NCBI GenBank assembly: GCA_003973265.1
Contig: QNYZ01000037.1
Span: 1-64,000, forward strand
Origin: Deltaproteobacteria bacterium
Lineage (GTDB): Bacteria > Desulfobacterota > Desulfobacteria > Desulfobacterales > QNYZ01
Direction of reading: 5' to 3'
DNA length: 64,000 nucleotides
A model generated the notes under the pieces. The model was not told the origin of the DNA. It was given only the letters and a program-made list of their open reading frames with translations, and did no database searches. How positions within the stretch are numbered: position 1 is the first letter of the stretch; every line of letters begins with the position of its first letter. Shown here piece by piece: positions 30,300 through 43,528 of the stretch. The position numbers and the translations under genes were made by a program.

Positions 30300-31075
30300 T
30301 GGCTGGACATCAGCAGCCGGTCTTACCCCCTGATTCCGCCGATTTAACCCGCGATACGTTTTATAATGGTCGCCTGGTTATCTGTCAGCACAGGGCGGGA
30401 TACCGTTTTTCGATCGATTCGATCCTTCTGGCCGGATTTGTCCGGCCCGGAAAAGAGGAGCGTCTGATGGACCTGGGGTGCGGGTGCGGGGTTATCTCTT
30501 TGATGCTGGCCTGCCGGTTTCCGGCATTGCGGTTTTACGGGGTTGAAATTCAACCGGCCCTGGCGTCACTGGCCCGGAAAAATGTGATTGAAAACAAGAT
30601 GGGCGATCGGGTTCAGATTATAGAAAGCGACATGAACGCTTTGTCTCAGCAGATCAGCAAGGGGCCGGTAGATATCGTTTTTTGTAACCCGCCGTTCGGG
30701 CGGGGCCGTTGTGGCCGTATCAATCCCGATACGGAACGTGCCCTGGCCCGACATGAAATCAAGGTGTCGCTGGAAGAGGTCATTGCCGTTACGCGTCGGA
30801 TGCTGCGAACCGGCGGCCGGTTTTTTACTGTTTTTCCCGCTGAACGGATCACCGATCTGCTTTATTCCATGCGTGCCCGGCGAATTGAACCCAAACGGAT
30901 ACGGATGGTTCATGCGTTTGCAACCAGCCGGCCCAACCGAATCCTGGTCGAGGGGGTCGCCGAAGGGCGGCCCGGAACTGTGATCGATTCACCACTGGTA
31001 ATCTACCGGGCGGAAGGTGAGTATACCCGCGAGGTTCAGCGCCTGTTTACACTCCAAGACGGCCAAACCCGGTGA
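30296..31075 (+). CDS. tRNA1(Val) (adenine(37)-N6)-methyltransferase-like (TrmN6/YfiC)
   Basis: MDLGCGCGVISLMLACRFP SAM motif, VDIVFCNPPFGRG NPPF catalytic motif; 4-bp overlap with the upstream gene. Confidence 0.87.
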   Translation: MMAGHQQPVLPPDSADLTRDTFYNGRLVICQHRAGYRFSIDSILLAGFVRPGKEERLMDLGCGCGVISLMLACRFPALRFYGVEIQPALASLARKNVIENKMGDRVQIIESDMNALSQQISKGPVDIVFCNPPFGRGRCGRINPDTERALARHEIKVSLEEVIAVTRRMLRTGGRFFTVFPAERITDLLYSMRARRIEPKRIRMVHAFATSRPNRILVEGVAEGRPGTVIDSPLVIYRAEGEYTREVQRLFTLQDGQTR

Positions 31076-31178
31076 AGCAGATCAGGTGAGGCCAAATCTT
31101 CGATGAGGTTCAGTCAGAATGAAATCAAAAGGGGAATTACACGACACCGGTCGTCCCGACGGGTGGATTGCTTGATTT

Positions 31179-31964
31179 TTACGTGTCGGTTTCCGGCGGA
31201 ATTTCAACCGGTGACTGCCCCGGCCGATAGCGCCAGAGTCGAAGGGTATCTGACGTGAGGCTGGCATAGGTGAATGCTTCAATCCAGTTGCCCGTGTTGC
31301 AATAGATTTTACCCTGGCGATGAAAAATTTCAGGGTGATGCGTATGTCCCATTAATACCATGTCAAATCCATTTTCAGCCAGAGACCAGGCCGCCTGGCG
31401 ATAATGCCCGGGACCGAATTTAGGCCCTTTATGACGATTGCGGCCCCGGCTGAGCCTTGAAAAAAAGGAGGCCAGGCCGACACCGATATCCGGGTGGATC
31501 AGCCGGTACCCGTTTTGTAAAAAGGGGTTTCGCAAGAATTTTTTCAGTATCCGGTAGCCGCTGTCCGCAGCAATGAGACCATCTCCATGGGTCAGGTAAA
31601 TCCGGTGGCGGCCATGTGTCATTTCCCATGAATTCGGGTGAACCCGAATGCCGATATGGTCAGGCAAAAAGTTTCCCAGGGCAAAATCGTGGTTGCCGGC
31701 AATATAATGAACCTGAACGCCCTCTTGAACCAGGGCTTTCAGCGTGTAGAGGACATTGAAATAATCCGGACGGATCGCGTGGCGATACTCTACCCAGAAA
31801 TCGAATAAATCACCCAGGATGAACAGCTGATCGGCATCTTCACGGATAAGGGTTAAGAAGTCGACCAGCGTCTGCTCCCGGTGAGCCGGGTAGGGCAGAT
31901 TCGCACCGAGGTGGGCGTCGGAGATAAAATAGGCCCGCTGGGCGGCTTTTTTAGTGGCAGTCAT
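31179..31964 (-). CDS. lpxH: UDP-2,3-diacylglucosamine diphosphatase-like metallophosphoesterase
   Basis: YFISDAHLGANLPYP, ILGDLFDFWVEYR, YIAGNHDF, LTHGDG, MGHTHHPEIF, CNTGNWIEAFTYA. Confidence 0.88.
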   Translation of the reverse strand: MTATKKAAQRAYFISDAHLGANLPYPAHREQTLVDFLTLIREDADQLFILGDLFDFWVEYRHAIRPDYFNVLYTLKALVQEGVQVHYIAGNHDFALGNFLPDHIGIRVHPNSWEMTHGRHRIYLTHGDGLIAADSGYRILKKFLRNPFLQNGYRLIHPDIGVGLASFFSRLSRGRNRHKGPKFGPGHYRQAAWSLAENGFDMVLMGHTHHPEIFHRQGKIYCNTGNWIEAFTYASLTSDTLRLWRYRPGQSPVEIPPETDT

Positions 31965-32380
31965 GGCTGCTGGGCATCTGCTTCTTTTTTTAACTGGCTT
32001 TCAAGTTTGGCAAACAGCTCTTTTTTCTTCAGGGCCTGGTCAGCCTGGATCGATTCGACTTTTTTAGTAAAGAACTGTTTTTCGGATTTAAATTCAGCCA
32101 GGGCCTTGTCGAGTTCGCTGGTTGGCCGCACCTGCCTGAATCTTTCGATATTTAAATGCGCTTTGATGAAGAGACGGTCGCCATGGGCCTGTTCGACGGA
32201 TTCGACAATCCCCTCTTTTACCAGCCGTCGCAGAATATATCCGCCCCGCTCCAGGGATATGGCCAGATGCCGGCAGACATGATCCAGTGCCGGCGGGGCT
32301 TTTTCGGTGTGGCTGAGTATTCGAATGGCAGCGACAAAGAGGTGCGCATCGGTATATAAGTTAAGGTCATGAGGCATCAT
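31961..32380 (-). CDS. Uncharacterised protein with winged-helix-like region, coupled to lpxH
   Basis: ALDHVCRHLAISLERGGYILRRLVKEGIVESVEQAHGDRLFI reads as wHTH-like; Lys-rich coiled tail; ATGA overlap with lpxH. Confidence 0.7.
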   Translation of the reverse strand: MMPHDLNLYTDAHLFVAAIRILSHTEKAPPALDHVCRHLAISLERGGYILRRLVKEGIVESVEQAHGDRLFIKAHLNIERFRQVRPTSELDKALAEFKSEKQFFTKKVESIQADQALKKKELFAKLESQLKKEADAQQP

Positions 32381-32466
32381 TTTGAATCCATGCTTGACAA
32401 TAAAAGGAATGAAATGTATCAAATTTTATCAGTTTGTCAAGCGAATCAATGGCCAGAATACCTTAA

Positions 32467-33807
<1,341 letters not shown>

Positions 33808-33859
33808 CCCTGACAGGTGCTGTTTTTCGCGGAGCCCGAATGTGATACCCGTTTAATAA

Positions 33860-35524
<1,665 letters not shown>

Positions 35525-35543
35525 TAAAAGTTACCGTAAGATA

Positions 35544-38500
35544 TCAGCGCTCACAGATCCTGGCGACGATCAATTCTCCAATTTTTTCCGCCGAGCGGCC
35601 GAACAGGTCATCCATGGCCACCATGTCCAGGTGGCTGTCTTTCCATCCGGTACTGTTTTCCTGAAAAATATTTTTAATGTGCTCATATTTTCCGCCCAGG
35701 GCCCGGATTTTATCCGGCAGCGGAACGGTTTTCCGGAAGGTGATATTCAGAAGCAATAACTGGCCGATGGTGTGGCCGGCACCGGGTACATCCGACAGAA
35801 GCGGGATGACGATCATGCTGCGGTCATCTTTTCTTCCCTTGCCGATATAGACATTCCCCTGCCGGACGATGATTCGCTTGGTCCCCTTCAGGCGGCTATC
35901 CGTTTCGACCCGGGAGGGGATCGGCGCCAGGGTTCCTTCTTTTTTCATGACCTGGATCTCTGTCCGGTCGGTCAATTCACCCAGCGTATTCAGCCCGCTG
36001 ATCCGGTATAAAATGGCCCCCTCGATGGTTTGCACAATGGCCTGGAGGTTTCGCAAAACAATGACATTACGATTAATCAGGCGGGAGATCTCGATGCCAT
36101 GGTGGCGCAGTGCTTCAAAAAGGATTCCCTCTGTCCGGTCAGAGATACGGCTGGTACCGACGGTTACCGTTTTGGCCTGGTGTTTGATGGCATCTACCGG
36201 GCGAGACAATAAATTAATGGCCTTGCCCAGGTTGGCAAAGAGGGTGTCGATCATATTCCGGGCGGACCCTTCCTTGCCGAAATCAATTTTAAAATCGGAA
36301 ACGGGCAACCGTCCGGAAAGATATTTCAAAAGAAGGCTCAGGTCGGTGGCCACGGTCAGGCCCAGAATGGCCGGGAACTTCCCGTTGATTTTGCGGGAGC
36401 GGAATTCCCGGTAAAAACAGGCCACTTTTTCCCGGAAGGCAGGTTCCAGAATGATGTCGTATATATCGAGCCCCTTTCGGGAGTAGGCCCGGAAATCCTG
36501 TCGCAGCGCTTCCCGGAAGCGGTAGATGAAGCGTGATCCCTCATGGATCGCCAGGGCGGCATGATATCCCCAGATGTGGCCGGTAAGCGTATTTAGAATC
36601 GGCGCCAGATGTTCACTGACCCTGGGAACGTATAACACATGGGCGGCATACGGAGAAAACCGGTCTTCGCCTTCGTCGGCGATGACCACCGGCGCTGCTT
36701 TGTGGGCCCGGAAAATGGCCGTATCCTTGACCAGATCCCCCACCACCGCCGGGCGGGCACCCGCGGCACAAACGATGATCAGGGGCTCGGCGGACAGATC
36801 GATGTGTTTTTTGTCCTCCACAAAATCCGAAGAGATGGTTTTGTAACACAACTCACTCAGTTTGATACGGATCTCGTCGGCAGATGCCTTGTTGGGGCCG
36901 CTGCCAACCGTGGCCCAGTAGGTCTTTTCGGTGGCCAGGTCCCTGGCCGTGTCAGCGATTTTGTCACTTGTGGCGAGTACCTTGCGCATATGTGCCGGCA
37001 ATATTCTGAGTTCTTTGATCTGATCTGAAACAAAGGCCCCATCGCGATGGCCGGTCAGCCGGGCGAGATACAGCCCCAGGATGGCTCCAGCCACAATCTG
37101 GGCATAAAAGGCTTTGGTGGAGGCCACCGACATTTCAATATCCCGGCCGCTGCTGGTATAAATGACACCATCCGTTTTAAAGGTCAGATCCGAATCCCGG
37201 CGATTGACGATGGCCAGGGTATGGGCACCCCGGGCCTTAATCATATCCACGGTACGATTGGTATCCGTGGTGGTGCCGGACTGACTGATTGCCACAACAA
37301 GTACATCGGCCATCGACTGGGCGTCATCGTGTTCGTCGATGGTAAATCCACTCAGCTCCGAGGCTTTTAAGGCGCGGATCTGGATAGATGGGTCGTTTAA
37401 ATAATAGTTGGTGATATCCGCGCAGGTCCGGGCGGCGATTCCGGCCGTTCCCTGGCCGATGAAAAAAATGCGGTGGATCTGTTTTTTTTCAAAGGCGGCC
37501 TGCAGCCGGGCCGGGAAAGTGGTTTCGTCCAGGGCAATGAGACAGCGATCGCTGTTGTCCGGGTCGGTTGTCCAGCGTGCCCGGAGGGTTTGTTCCACGG
37601 AGCGCGGGGCTTCGTGGATCTCCTTTAAAAAATAGTGGGGGAAATCCTGGCGATCGATATCCCGGGAGGTTATTTCCGTGGTTTTAATGTCATCTTCGGA
37701 AAGATGAACCGGGGTCTGATCGTAATACATGGCTGTGATGCCGGCCAGCCCGCCACCAGACATCTGGTCCAGGATGAAAATCTGTCCCTGGGTTTTTCCG
37801 TTTTTCCCGTCCACCACGGCTTCGCCGTCGAGCTTCAGGTAGGTGTCGGTCTCTTCAACGAAACCGTATACTTCCGATACGGGCATGTAATGGTCCCGGG
37901 CCAGCCCGATAAAGATGGCCTGACCACTTCCTTTCTGGGCCAGAAAGATCTTGCCCGGCGCCAGGTCGGTATGCATGCTGATGGCATGCGAACCGGCAAA
38001 TTCGTTGACAGCCAGCCGGAAGGCGTCGGCAATGTCGTGACCGGCCTTTAGATGTTTTTCAATGGTCAGGGGAATCATCTTGGTATCGGTCGTTATTTCC
38101 GGATGGATCCGGTATCCGTTTGATTCAAAGGCCTGTTGCAGAGACAGATGATTGTCAATATCCCCATTGAGACAGACATGGATGATCCCCTGTTGATCGT
38201 CAGGTGTCATAACGACATTGTCCACGGGATGGCAGTTGGGTTCGGTAATGGCGCCGACCGAGGCCCAGCGGGTATGGGCGCAGACAGTATGGTGGCAATG
38301 CGGATGGGAAATCAATATCTGGAGGATCCGGTCAGCCTGGATCTGGTGACGTAAAAAACGGACATTGTCGCCCAGGCTGCCGATTTCAGCGGCGACTTTA
38401 TAGGTGAGCGTCAGCGTTGTCATTGCCTGGCCGGAAGGGTCCTGGGCGTGACGGATGCGAATGTTGCCGTTAACCAGAATATCTGCCCGGATTCGGTCGC

Positions 38501-39320
38501 TCAGCTGCCGGGAAAGCGATTTTTCAGCCAGCGATTTTTCAAACCCGGCAAAATCCGACCGGGTCATATGGAACAGCAGGGACAGGCCGGCAGAATCACG
38601 GCCACGGACTTCGAGCCGGTCGATACTGTTAAGAACGGCATTGATCTGCCTGAATATGGCGATTGATGTGCCGCCGGGTGGCACCGGTGCGTTTGCCAGC
38701 AGGTCTTTTACCCGAAGGATATTTTTTGCAAGCTCCGTGGTCAGGGTCCAGTGGATGTCTTTCAGGCGTTCGATATTCTTCGATACCTGTGCCACCCCGG
38801 TTGTTGTCAGTCGAATCTGTATCGTGGTCAGCGTCTGCTGCTCGGTTTCGATGAGTTTCTCAAGGCGGTTGACAATGTCGCCCAGTGCCGCCTGAATCTC
38901 CTCGTTCTGATAAATTTTTTCGAACGGGCGATCTTGTTTTAATACGCGGACATCGTCCCAAAAACCGGCCAGCGTGGCGGCACCCCCCAGATGCCGGGCC
39001 TCAATCGAGTGATCATTAGCCGGAAAACGGGCCAGAGAACCGCTTTCAATCTGCGCAAGGTTTTCCTTCAGCCCGTCAATATCCAGGCGTACTTCGGGTG
39101 ATTCTTCCGGCTTTACGGCGATAAGACAGGTCAGTCCGCAGGACAAACGGGTCCCGGTGAGCGGGAAAAAGATAACCGCCTTTCGGGGAACGGACGTGAT
39201 CGATCTTCCCAGGTAGATCCGATACCTGAGAATAGAGATTCCGATATTAAACCACTTTTCCGGGAACCGGGGGAAAACAATTGCAGCGCGTTTGAAGTCT
39301 AAGTGAACAGGTCTGATCAT
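35544..39320 (-). CDS. Giant GlmS-like protein: glutamine amidotransferase type-2-like + tandem SIS domains, 1258 aa
   Basis: CGLTCLIAVK, CAHTRWASVGAITEPNCHPV, CLNGDIDNHLSL (class II GATase-like); SIS motifs GQGTAGIAARTCAD and VVAISQSGTTTDTNRTVDMIKARGAHTLAIVNRRDS. Confidence 0.85.
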   Translation of the reverse strand: MIRPVHLDFKRAAIVFPRFPEKWFNIGISILRYRIYLGRSITSVPRKAVIFFPLTGTRLSCGLTCLIAVKPEESPEVRLDIDGLKENLAQIESGSLARFPANDHSIEARHLGGAATLAGFWDDVRVLKQDRPFEKIYQNEEIQAALGDIVNRLEKLIETEQQTLTTIQIRLTTTGVAQVSKNIERLKDIHWTLTTELAKNILRVKDLLANAPVPPGGTSIAIFRQINAVLNSIDRLEVRGRDSAGLSLLFHMTRSDFAGFEKSLAEKSLSRQLSDRIRADILVNGNIRIRHAQDPSGQAMTTLTLTYKVAAEIGSLGDNVRFLRHQIQADRILQILISHPHCHHTVCAHTRWASVGAITEPNCHPVDNVVMTPDDQQGIIHVCLNGDIDNHLSLQQAFESNGYRIHPEITTDTKMIPLTIEKHLKAGHDIADAFRLAVNEFAGSHAISMHTDLAPGKIFLAQKGSGQAIFIGLARDHYMPVSEVYGFVEETDTYLKLDGEAVVDGKNGKTQGQIFILDQMSGGGLAGITAMYYDQTPVHLSEDDIKTTEITSRDIDRQDFPHYFLKEIHEAPRSVEQTLRARWTTDPDNSDRCLIALDETTFPARLQAAFEKKQIHRIFFIGQGTAGIAARTCADITNYYLNDPSIQIRALKASELSGFTIDEHDDAQSMADVLVVAISQSGTTTDTNRTVDMIKARGAHTLAIVNRRDSDLTFKTDGVIYTSSGRDIEMSVASTKAFYAQIVAGAILGLYLARLTGHRDGAFVSDQIKELRILPAHMRKVLATSDKIADTARDLATEKTYWATVGSGPNKASADEIRIKLSELCYKTISSDFVEDKKHIDLSAEPLIIVCAAGARPAVVGDLVKDTAIFRAHKAAPVVIADEGEDRFSPYAAHVLYVPRVSEHLAPILNTLTGHIWGYHAALAIHEGSRFIYRFREALRQDFRAYSRKGLDIYDIILEPAFREKVACFYREFRSRKINGKFPAILGLTVATDLSLLLKYLSGRLPVSDFKIDFGKEGSARNMIDTLFANLGKAINLLSRPVDAIKHQAKTVTVGTSRISDRTEGILFEALRHHGIEISRLINRNVIVLRNLQAIVQTIEGAILYRISGLNTLGELTDRTEIQVMKKEGTLAPIPSRVETDSRLKGTKRIIVRQGNVYIGKGRKDDRSMIVIPLLSDVPGAGHTIGQLLLLNITFRKTVPLPDKIRALGGKYEHIKNIFQENSTGWKDSHLDMVAMDDLFGRSAEKIGELIVARICER

Positions 39321-39327
39321 GGCTGGC

Positions 39328-40746
39328 TTATCCCTTTTTAGGTATGGTCTTCAGGTATTGTCCCTGCATGTTATGGCTGGTCGAGGTTTGCGGTGCGGAT
39401 TGCCGGGCAAAGTATTCCTTGAAATAGGCTTTAATAGCCATGCGGGCATATTGTCCGGATTTAATGCCAATGAAATCTTGATGGGCCACCATTGCAGCCA
39501 CAACCACGCTTTGACCGCTGGTGTTGTCCCTGGCAAATCCCACAAACCAGTCATACCGGGGATTATTATTCATACTGCCCGTTTTACCACCGAGATCCAG
39601 CCGGGAAAGGATCCGGTCACGGCGATAGCCCCTGAACACCTTTCGGGCGGTTCCCTCGCGGATGGTGGTCTGCATAAGGCCGGCGAGAATCCGGGCCGTA
39701 CGGGGTTTAATGGGGTTTTGAATGGTACGGGAGTGTCCCTGGTAGACAACCTGTCCGCTGTTGTTGACGACGGAATCAATCAGGGTCGGCTCGATCAGCC
39801 GGCCGCCGTTGATGACCGTTGCGGCGATCATGGCACCATGCAGCGGAGAGAGCGTGGTTTCCTTATTAAAACCGCAGGCCAGTTCGGCCCATCGATACGG
39901 CCGGTCCGAAACGGAGAACAGGCTGGGTGCTGTCTGAAAATCAAGATTAAACTCACGGTTGAAACCAAAGGCGCTGGCATACGACAATAGATTTTTGCCA
40001 CCAAGGCGATTGGCGCCCAGTTTTCCGAAGACCGGGTTAATGGACTGGGCAAAGGCGTCCTGCAGCGTGACCCGGTTGGTATATTTGTTCTGCTGTTCTT
40101 TCAGCTGCTTTTTATACAATGTATGTTTGCGGCCGTTATACTTCAAGGTCGAGTCCGGGCCCAGGTGGCAGATCTCAATTGCCGCCGATGCCGTGATGAT
40201 TTTAAAGATACTGGCAGCAGGGAAGTGGTTGTCCGCGCATATGTTGCGGCCCGGGTGGATCCGGTCATGGTTGATCATCGCCAGAATGTGGCCGGTGGAC
40301 GGGTCCATGACGACAATTCCAAGGTATCGGGCGTATTCAAGGCGCAGTTTATCCGTGAGGGCCTTTTGAAGATGGGGGTCAATCGTGGTGTTGACCTGAT
40401 ACCGGTTGCTGCCGTCTTTAAGGGGAAAAGTGTCCGCCGCCAGACGGTTCGTACCGACATTGGCCAGCATGCGGCGGAGGGCCTGTTTGGTCAGGGGCCG
40501 GGGGGGGGTGGCCACATCGGCTTCCATACTGCGGGCCGAGGTATTGCTGTCCGGCCATATACCGGTAACGGAGGCCCCATAGCCGGCACATAGAACGAAT
40601 ATGACGGCAAGGGCCAGCATCCACCGCAACCGGGGCGGTTTCCCGCGGCGATGCCTCCTGGTATTTCGCTTCAATGTATCCTGATAAGACCGCCATCCGG
40701 TATTGTTATCTGAAGATAGCGATCCCAGTCTGTATTTTCGTATCAT
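39328..40746 (-). CDS. Penicillin-binding protein, transpeptidase domain
   Basis: SIFK active-site tetrad (NHFPAASIFKIITA), KTGSMNN box, ARYLGIVVMDPSTGHILAMINHDR, single N-terminal TM. Confidence 0.9.
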   Translation of the reverse strand: MIRKYRLGSLSSDNNTGWRSYQDTLKRNTRRHRRGKPPRLRWMLALAVIFVLCAGYGASVTGIWPDSNTSARSMEADVATPPRPLTKQALRRMLANVGTNRLAADTFPLKDGSNRYQVNTTIDPHLQKALTDKLRLEYARYLGIVVMDPSTGHILAMINHDRIHPGRNICADNHFPAASIFKIITASAAIEICHLGPDSTLKYNGRKHTLYKKQLKEQQNKYTNRVTLQDAFAQSINPVFGKLGANRLGGKNLLSYASAFGFNREFNLDFQTAPSLFSVSDRPYRWAELACGFNKETTLSPLHGAMIAATVINGGRLIEPTLIDSVVNNSGQVVYQGHSRTIQNPIKPRTARILAGLMQTTIREGTARKVFRGYRRDRILSRLDLGGKTGSMNNNPRYDWFVGFARDNTSGQSVVVAAMVAHQDFIGIKSGQYARMAIKAYFKEYFARQSAPQTSTSHNMQGQYLKTIPKKG

Positions 40747-40868
40747 CTATTCTTTTGCCTGGTCTAATTTGCATTTAAAGCTGATCCAGTCGCCGGGCCT
40801 GCTCAAAAAACGACCCGCCTGAAACAGAGGGCATCTGAAGTGCCATTTCATATCTACCGGGCCGGGTA

Positions 40869-42833
40869 TCAGGAAAGCGGTGTCCCCGGCGGAACCGGTT
40901 CGTCCAGCCCGGCCAGCGTGACGTTTTTTTTATTTACTGCCGCCAGAATCATTCCTTCGGATAACACGCCCATGAGTTTGGCGGGTTTCAGATTGGCAAC
41001 AACGATCAGCTGTTTACCTTCCAGATCTTCGGGCTTATAGCGGGTGGCAATTCCGGCAACCACGGTCCGTTTTCCACCGGTATCCAGTTCCAGTTTGAGC
41101 AGCTTTCTGGCCCGCGGGATTGCTTCCGCCCGGACAACGGTTGCCACACGCAGATCAACCCGGGCAAAATCTTCCATGGTGATTTCCGGCTTGATCGGGG
41201 GCACGGCCGATGGGGTGTCCGTGCCGGTTATGGTGGATCTGCCGGCTGGTTTATCTTCGGCCCTTGTTTCTATCCGGGGAAACAGGGCGATGGATTTGGG
41301 AAGTTGAAGGCCCGATGGAATGGCCCCCCATTTCCGTAACCCGGGCAGATTGTAAAAGGGGTGCCCGGTTTTCGCTTCCGGGTCAATCCCCAGGTGCCTG
41401 ATCATGGTAAAGGCCGTATCCGGCATGACAGGGTAAATTAATCCGGCAACAATTCGAAGCCCCTCCAGCAGGTTGTATATAACTATTTTGAGCTGCGGGC
41501 GGGTGGCATCCTTTTTAGCCAGCTCCCACGGTGCCATTGTGTCGACATACCGATTCATCTGGGCGATCAGTTCCCATATCGCCATAACGCCCTTGTGAAA
41601 AGCAAACGTGTCAAACGCCGTTTCAAACGCATCGATGGTTTTTCTTGCCATGGGGGCAATGTCAAAGGCCGTCTCGGATGTTGTTTCAGGCGTCGTTTCC
41701 GGGTCCGGTGCGGGGATCCGGCCCCCAAAGTACTTGTGGGTCATGGCCAGGACCCGGGAAAAAAGATTGCCCAGATCATTGGCCAGGTCCGCATTGATCC
41801 GCTGTACCAGTGATGATTCGGAAAAATCGGAATCAAGCCCGAAGGCCATGTCCCGTATCAGGAAAAACCGAAACGCGTCGAGGCCGTAGACTTTTATCAT
41901 TTCCAGGGGTTCCACCACATTGCCGATGCTCTTGGACATTTTGCCGGCATCAATATTCCAGTATCCATGGACATTGAGGTGACGGTAAAGGGGGATTCCG
42001 GCGGCTTTAAGCATAATGGGCCAGTAGATACCATGGGGTTTTAAAATGTCCTTGGCGACAATATGCTGGGCCGCCGGCCAGAATGTGCCAAAAAGATCGC
42101 CGTCCGGGTATCCGAGGGCAGAAACATAGTTCAGCAGCGCGTCAAACCAGACATAGGTTACATATTTTTCATCAAAGGGCAGGGTGATTCCCCACTGAAG
42201 TCGTGTTTTGGGCCTGGAAATACACAAATCCTCCAGTGGCTCGCGTAAAAATGCCAGCACTTCGTTGCGATACCGTTTGGGGCGGATGAAATCGGGGTTG
42301 GCCCTGATATGGTCAATCAGCCATTGCTGGTACCGGCTCATTTTAAAAAAATAGTTGGATTCACTGATTTCTTCGGGCGAAGTCTGGTGGTCCGGGCATT
42401 TGCCGTCGACCAGTTCCCGTTCGGTATAAAAGCGCTCGCAGCCGACACAGTAAAGACCGGTATATTCGGCAAAGTAAATGTCGCCGGCGTCGTATATTCT
42501 CTGCAGGATCCGGTTCACCAGCGCCATATGGGCCGGATCGGTCGTGCGGACAAAACGGTCATTGGAAATGTTCAGTTCGGGCCATAATTTCCGGAAGAGA
42601 TCGCTGATACGATCCACATAGGCCTTGGGGGTCAGCCCCTCTTTTTCAGCAGCGTGGACGATCTTATCGCCGTGTTCATCCGTTCCGGTAAGGAAAAAAG
42701 TTTGTCTGCCGCGCATGGTGTTAAAGCGCGCCGCCACATCGGCAACGATGGTTGTATAGGCATGTCCCAGGTGGGGCCGGGCATTGACGTAATAAATCGG
42801 GGTAGTAATAAAAAAAGGTTCTGGCATATCCAA
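40869..42833 (-). CDS. metG: Methionyl-tRNA synthetase
   Basis: FFITTPIYYVNARPHLGHAYTT, HGYWNIDAGKMSKSIGNVV, C-terminal tRNA-binding domain FARVDLRVATVVRAE. Confidence 0.98.
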   Translation of the reverse strand: MDMPEPFFITTPIYYVNARPHLGHAYTTIVADVAARFNTMRGRQTFFLTGTDEHGDKIVHAAEKEGLTPKAYVDRISDLFRKLWPELNISNDRFVRTTDPAHMALVNRILQRIYDAGDIYFAEYTGLYCVGCERFYTERELVDGKCPDHQTSPEEISESNYFFKMSRYQQWLIDHIRANPDFIRPKRYRNEVLAFLREPLEDLCISRPKTRLQWGITLPFDEKYVTYVWFDALLNYVSALGYPDGDLFGTFWPAAQHIVAKDILKPHGIYWPIMLKAAGIPLYRHLNVHGYWNIDAGKMSKSIGNVVEPLEMIKVYGLDAFRFFLIRDMAFGLDSDFSESSLVQRINADLANDLGNLFSRVLAMTHKYFGGRIPAPDPETTPETTSETAFDIAPMARKTIDAFETAFDTFAFHKGVMAIWELIAQMNRYVDTMAPWELAKKDATRPQLKIVIYNLLEGLRIVAGLIYPVMPDTAFTMIRHLGIDPEAKTGHPFYNLPGLRKWGAIPSGLQLPKSIALFPRIETRAEDKPAGRSTITGTDTPSAVPPIKPEITMEDFARVDLRVATVVRAEAIPRARKLLKLELDTGGKRTVVAGIATRYKPEDLEGKQLIVVANLKPAKLMGVLSEGMILAAVNKKNVTLAGLDEPVPPGTPLS

Positions 42834-42853
42834 TCCATTTTAATTGTGATGAG

Positions 42854-43528
42854 CTATTTCTTATTTCTGCGGCTCTTACCTCTGGGCCGATAAACCGTGG
42901 TATTTTCATAAGTAAGGCAACACATCAGGCGCCCGCAAAGCCCGGATATTTTGGTCGGGTTCAGGGAAAGCCCCTGGGCCTTGGCCATCCGGATAGAGAC
43001 CGGCTCGAATTTTTCGATAAAGCTTCTACAGCAGATCTCACGTCCACAGCGGCCCAGCCCGCCGATCATCTTTGCCTGGTTGCGAATTCCTACCTGACGC
43101 ATTTCAACACGGACTCTTAATTTTTTTACCAGCATCTTGACCAGCTGCCGGAAGTCAACCCGGCCCTCGGCAGTAAAAAAGAAGGTCGTTTTTTTGGTGT
43201 CGAAGGTGGTTTCAACCGAAAAAAGATTCATTTTTAAACCGAGCTTATTGATGCAATTCTGGCAATAATTCTGAGAAAATTTTTCAGTTTCCCTGTTTTT
43301 GGCCAGCTGGTCCCTGTCTTTGGCTGTGGCCAGCCGGAAAACCTTTTTTAAGGGACGTTTGTTTTTATTCTCGCCCCGGGCTTCCGGTACAATGGCAACT
43401 ATCCCGTATCCCAGGCCCTGCTTGGTTTCCAGGATGACATGATCCCCCGGATTTAAAACAAATGCTCCGGCGTCAAAATCATATATTTTCCCGGCAGAAT
43501 TAAACCGGATGCCGACGATTTTACCCAT
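42854..43528 (-). CDS. PSP1 domain / RicT (YaaT)-like protein
   Basis: GKIVGIRFNSAGKIYDFDAG, GGLGRCGREICC, SLNPTKISGLCGRLMCCLTYE. Confidence 0.92.
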   Translation of the reverse strand: MGKIVGIRFNSAGKIYDFDAGAFVLNPGDHVILETKQGLGYGIVAIVPEARGENKNKRPLKKVFRLATAKDRDQLAKNRETEKFSQNYCQNCINKLGLKMNLFSVETTFDTKKTTFFFTAEGRVDFRQLVKMLVKKLRVRVEMRQVGIRNQAKMIGGLGRCGREICCRSFIEKFEPVSIRMAKAQGLSLNPTKISGLCGRLMCCLTYENTTVYRPRGKSRRNKK

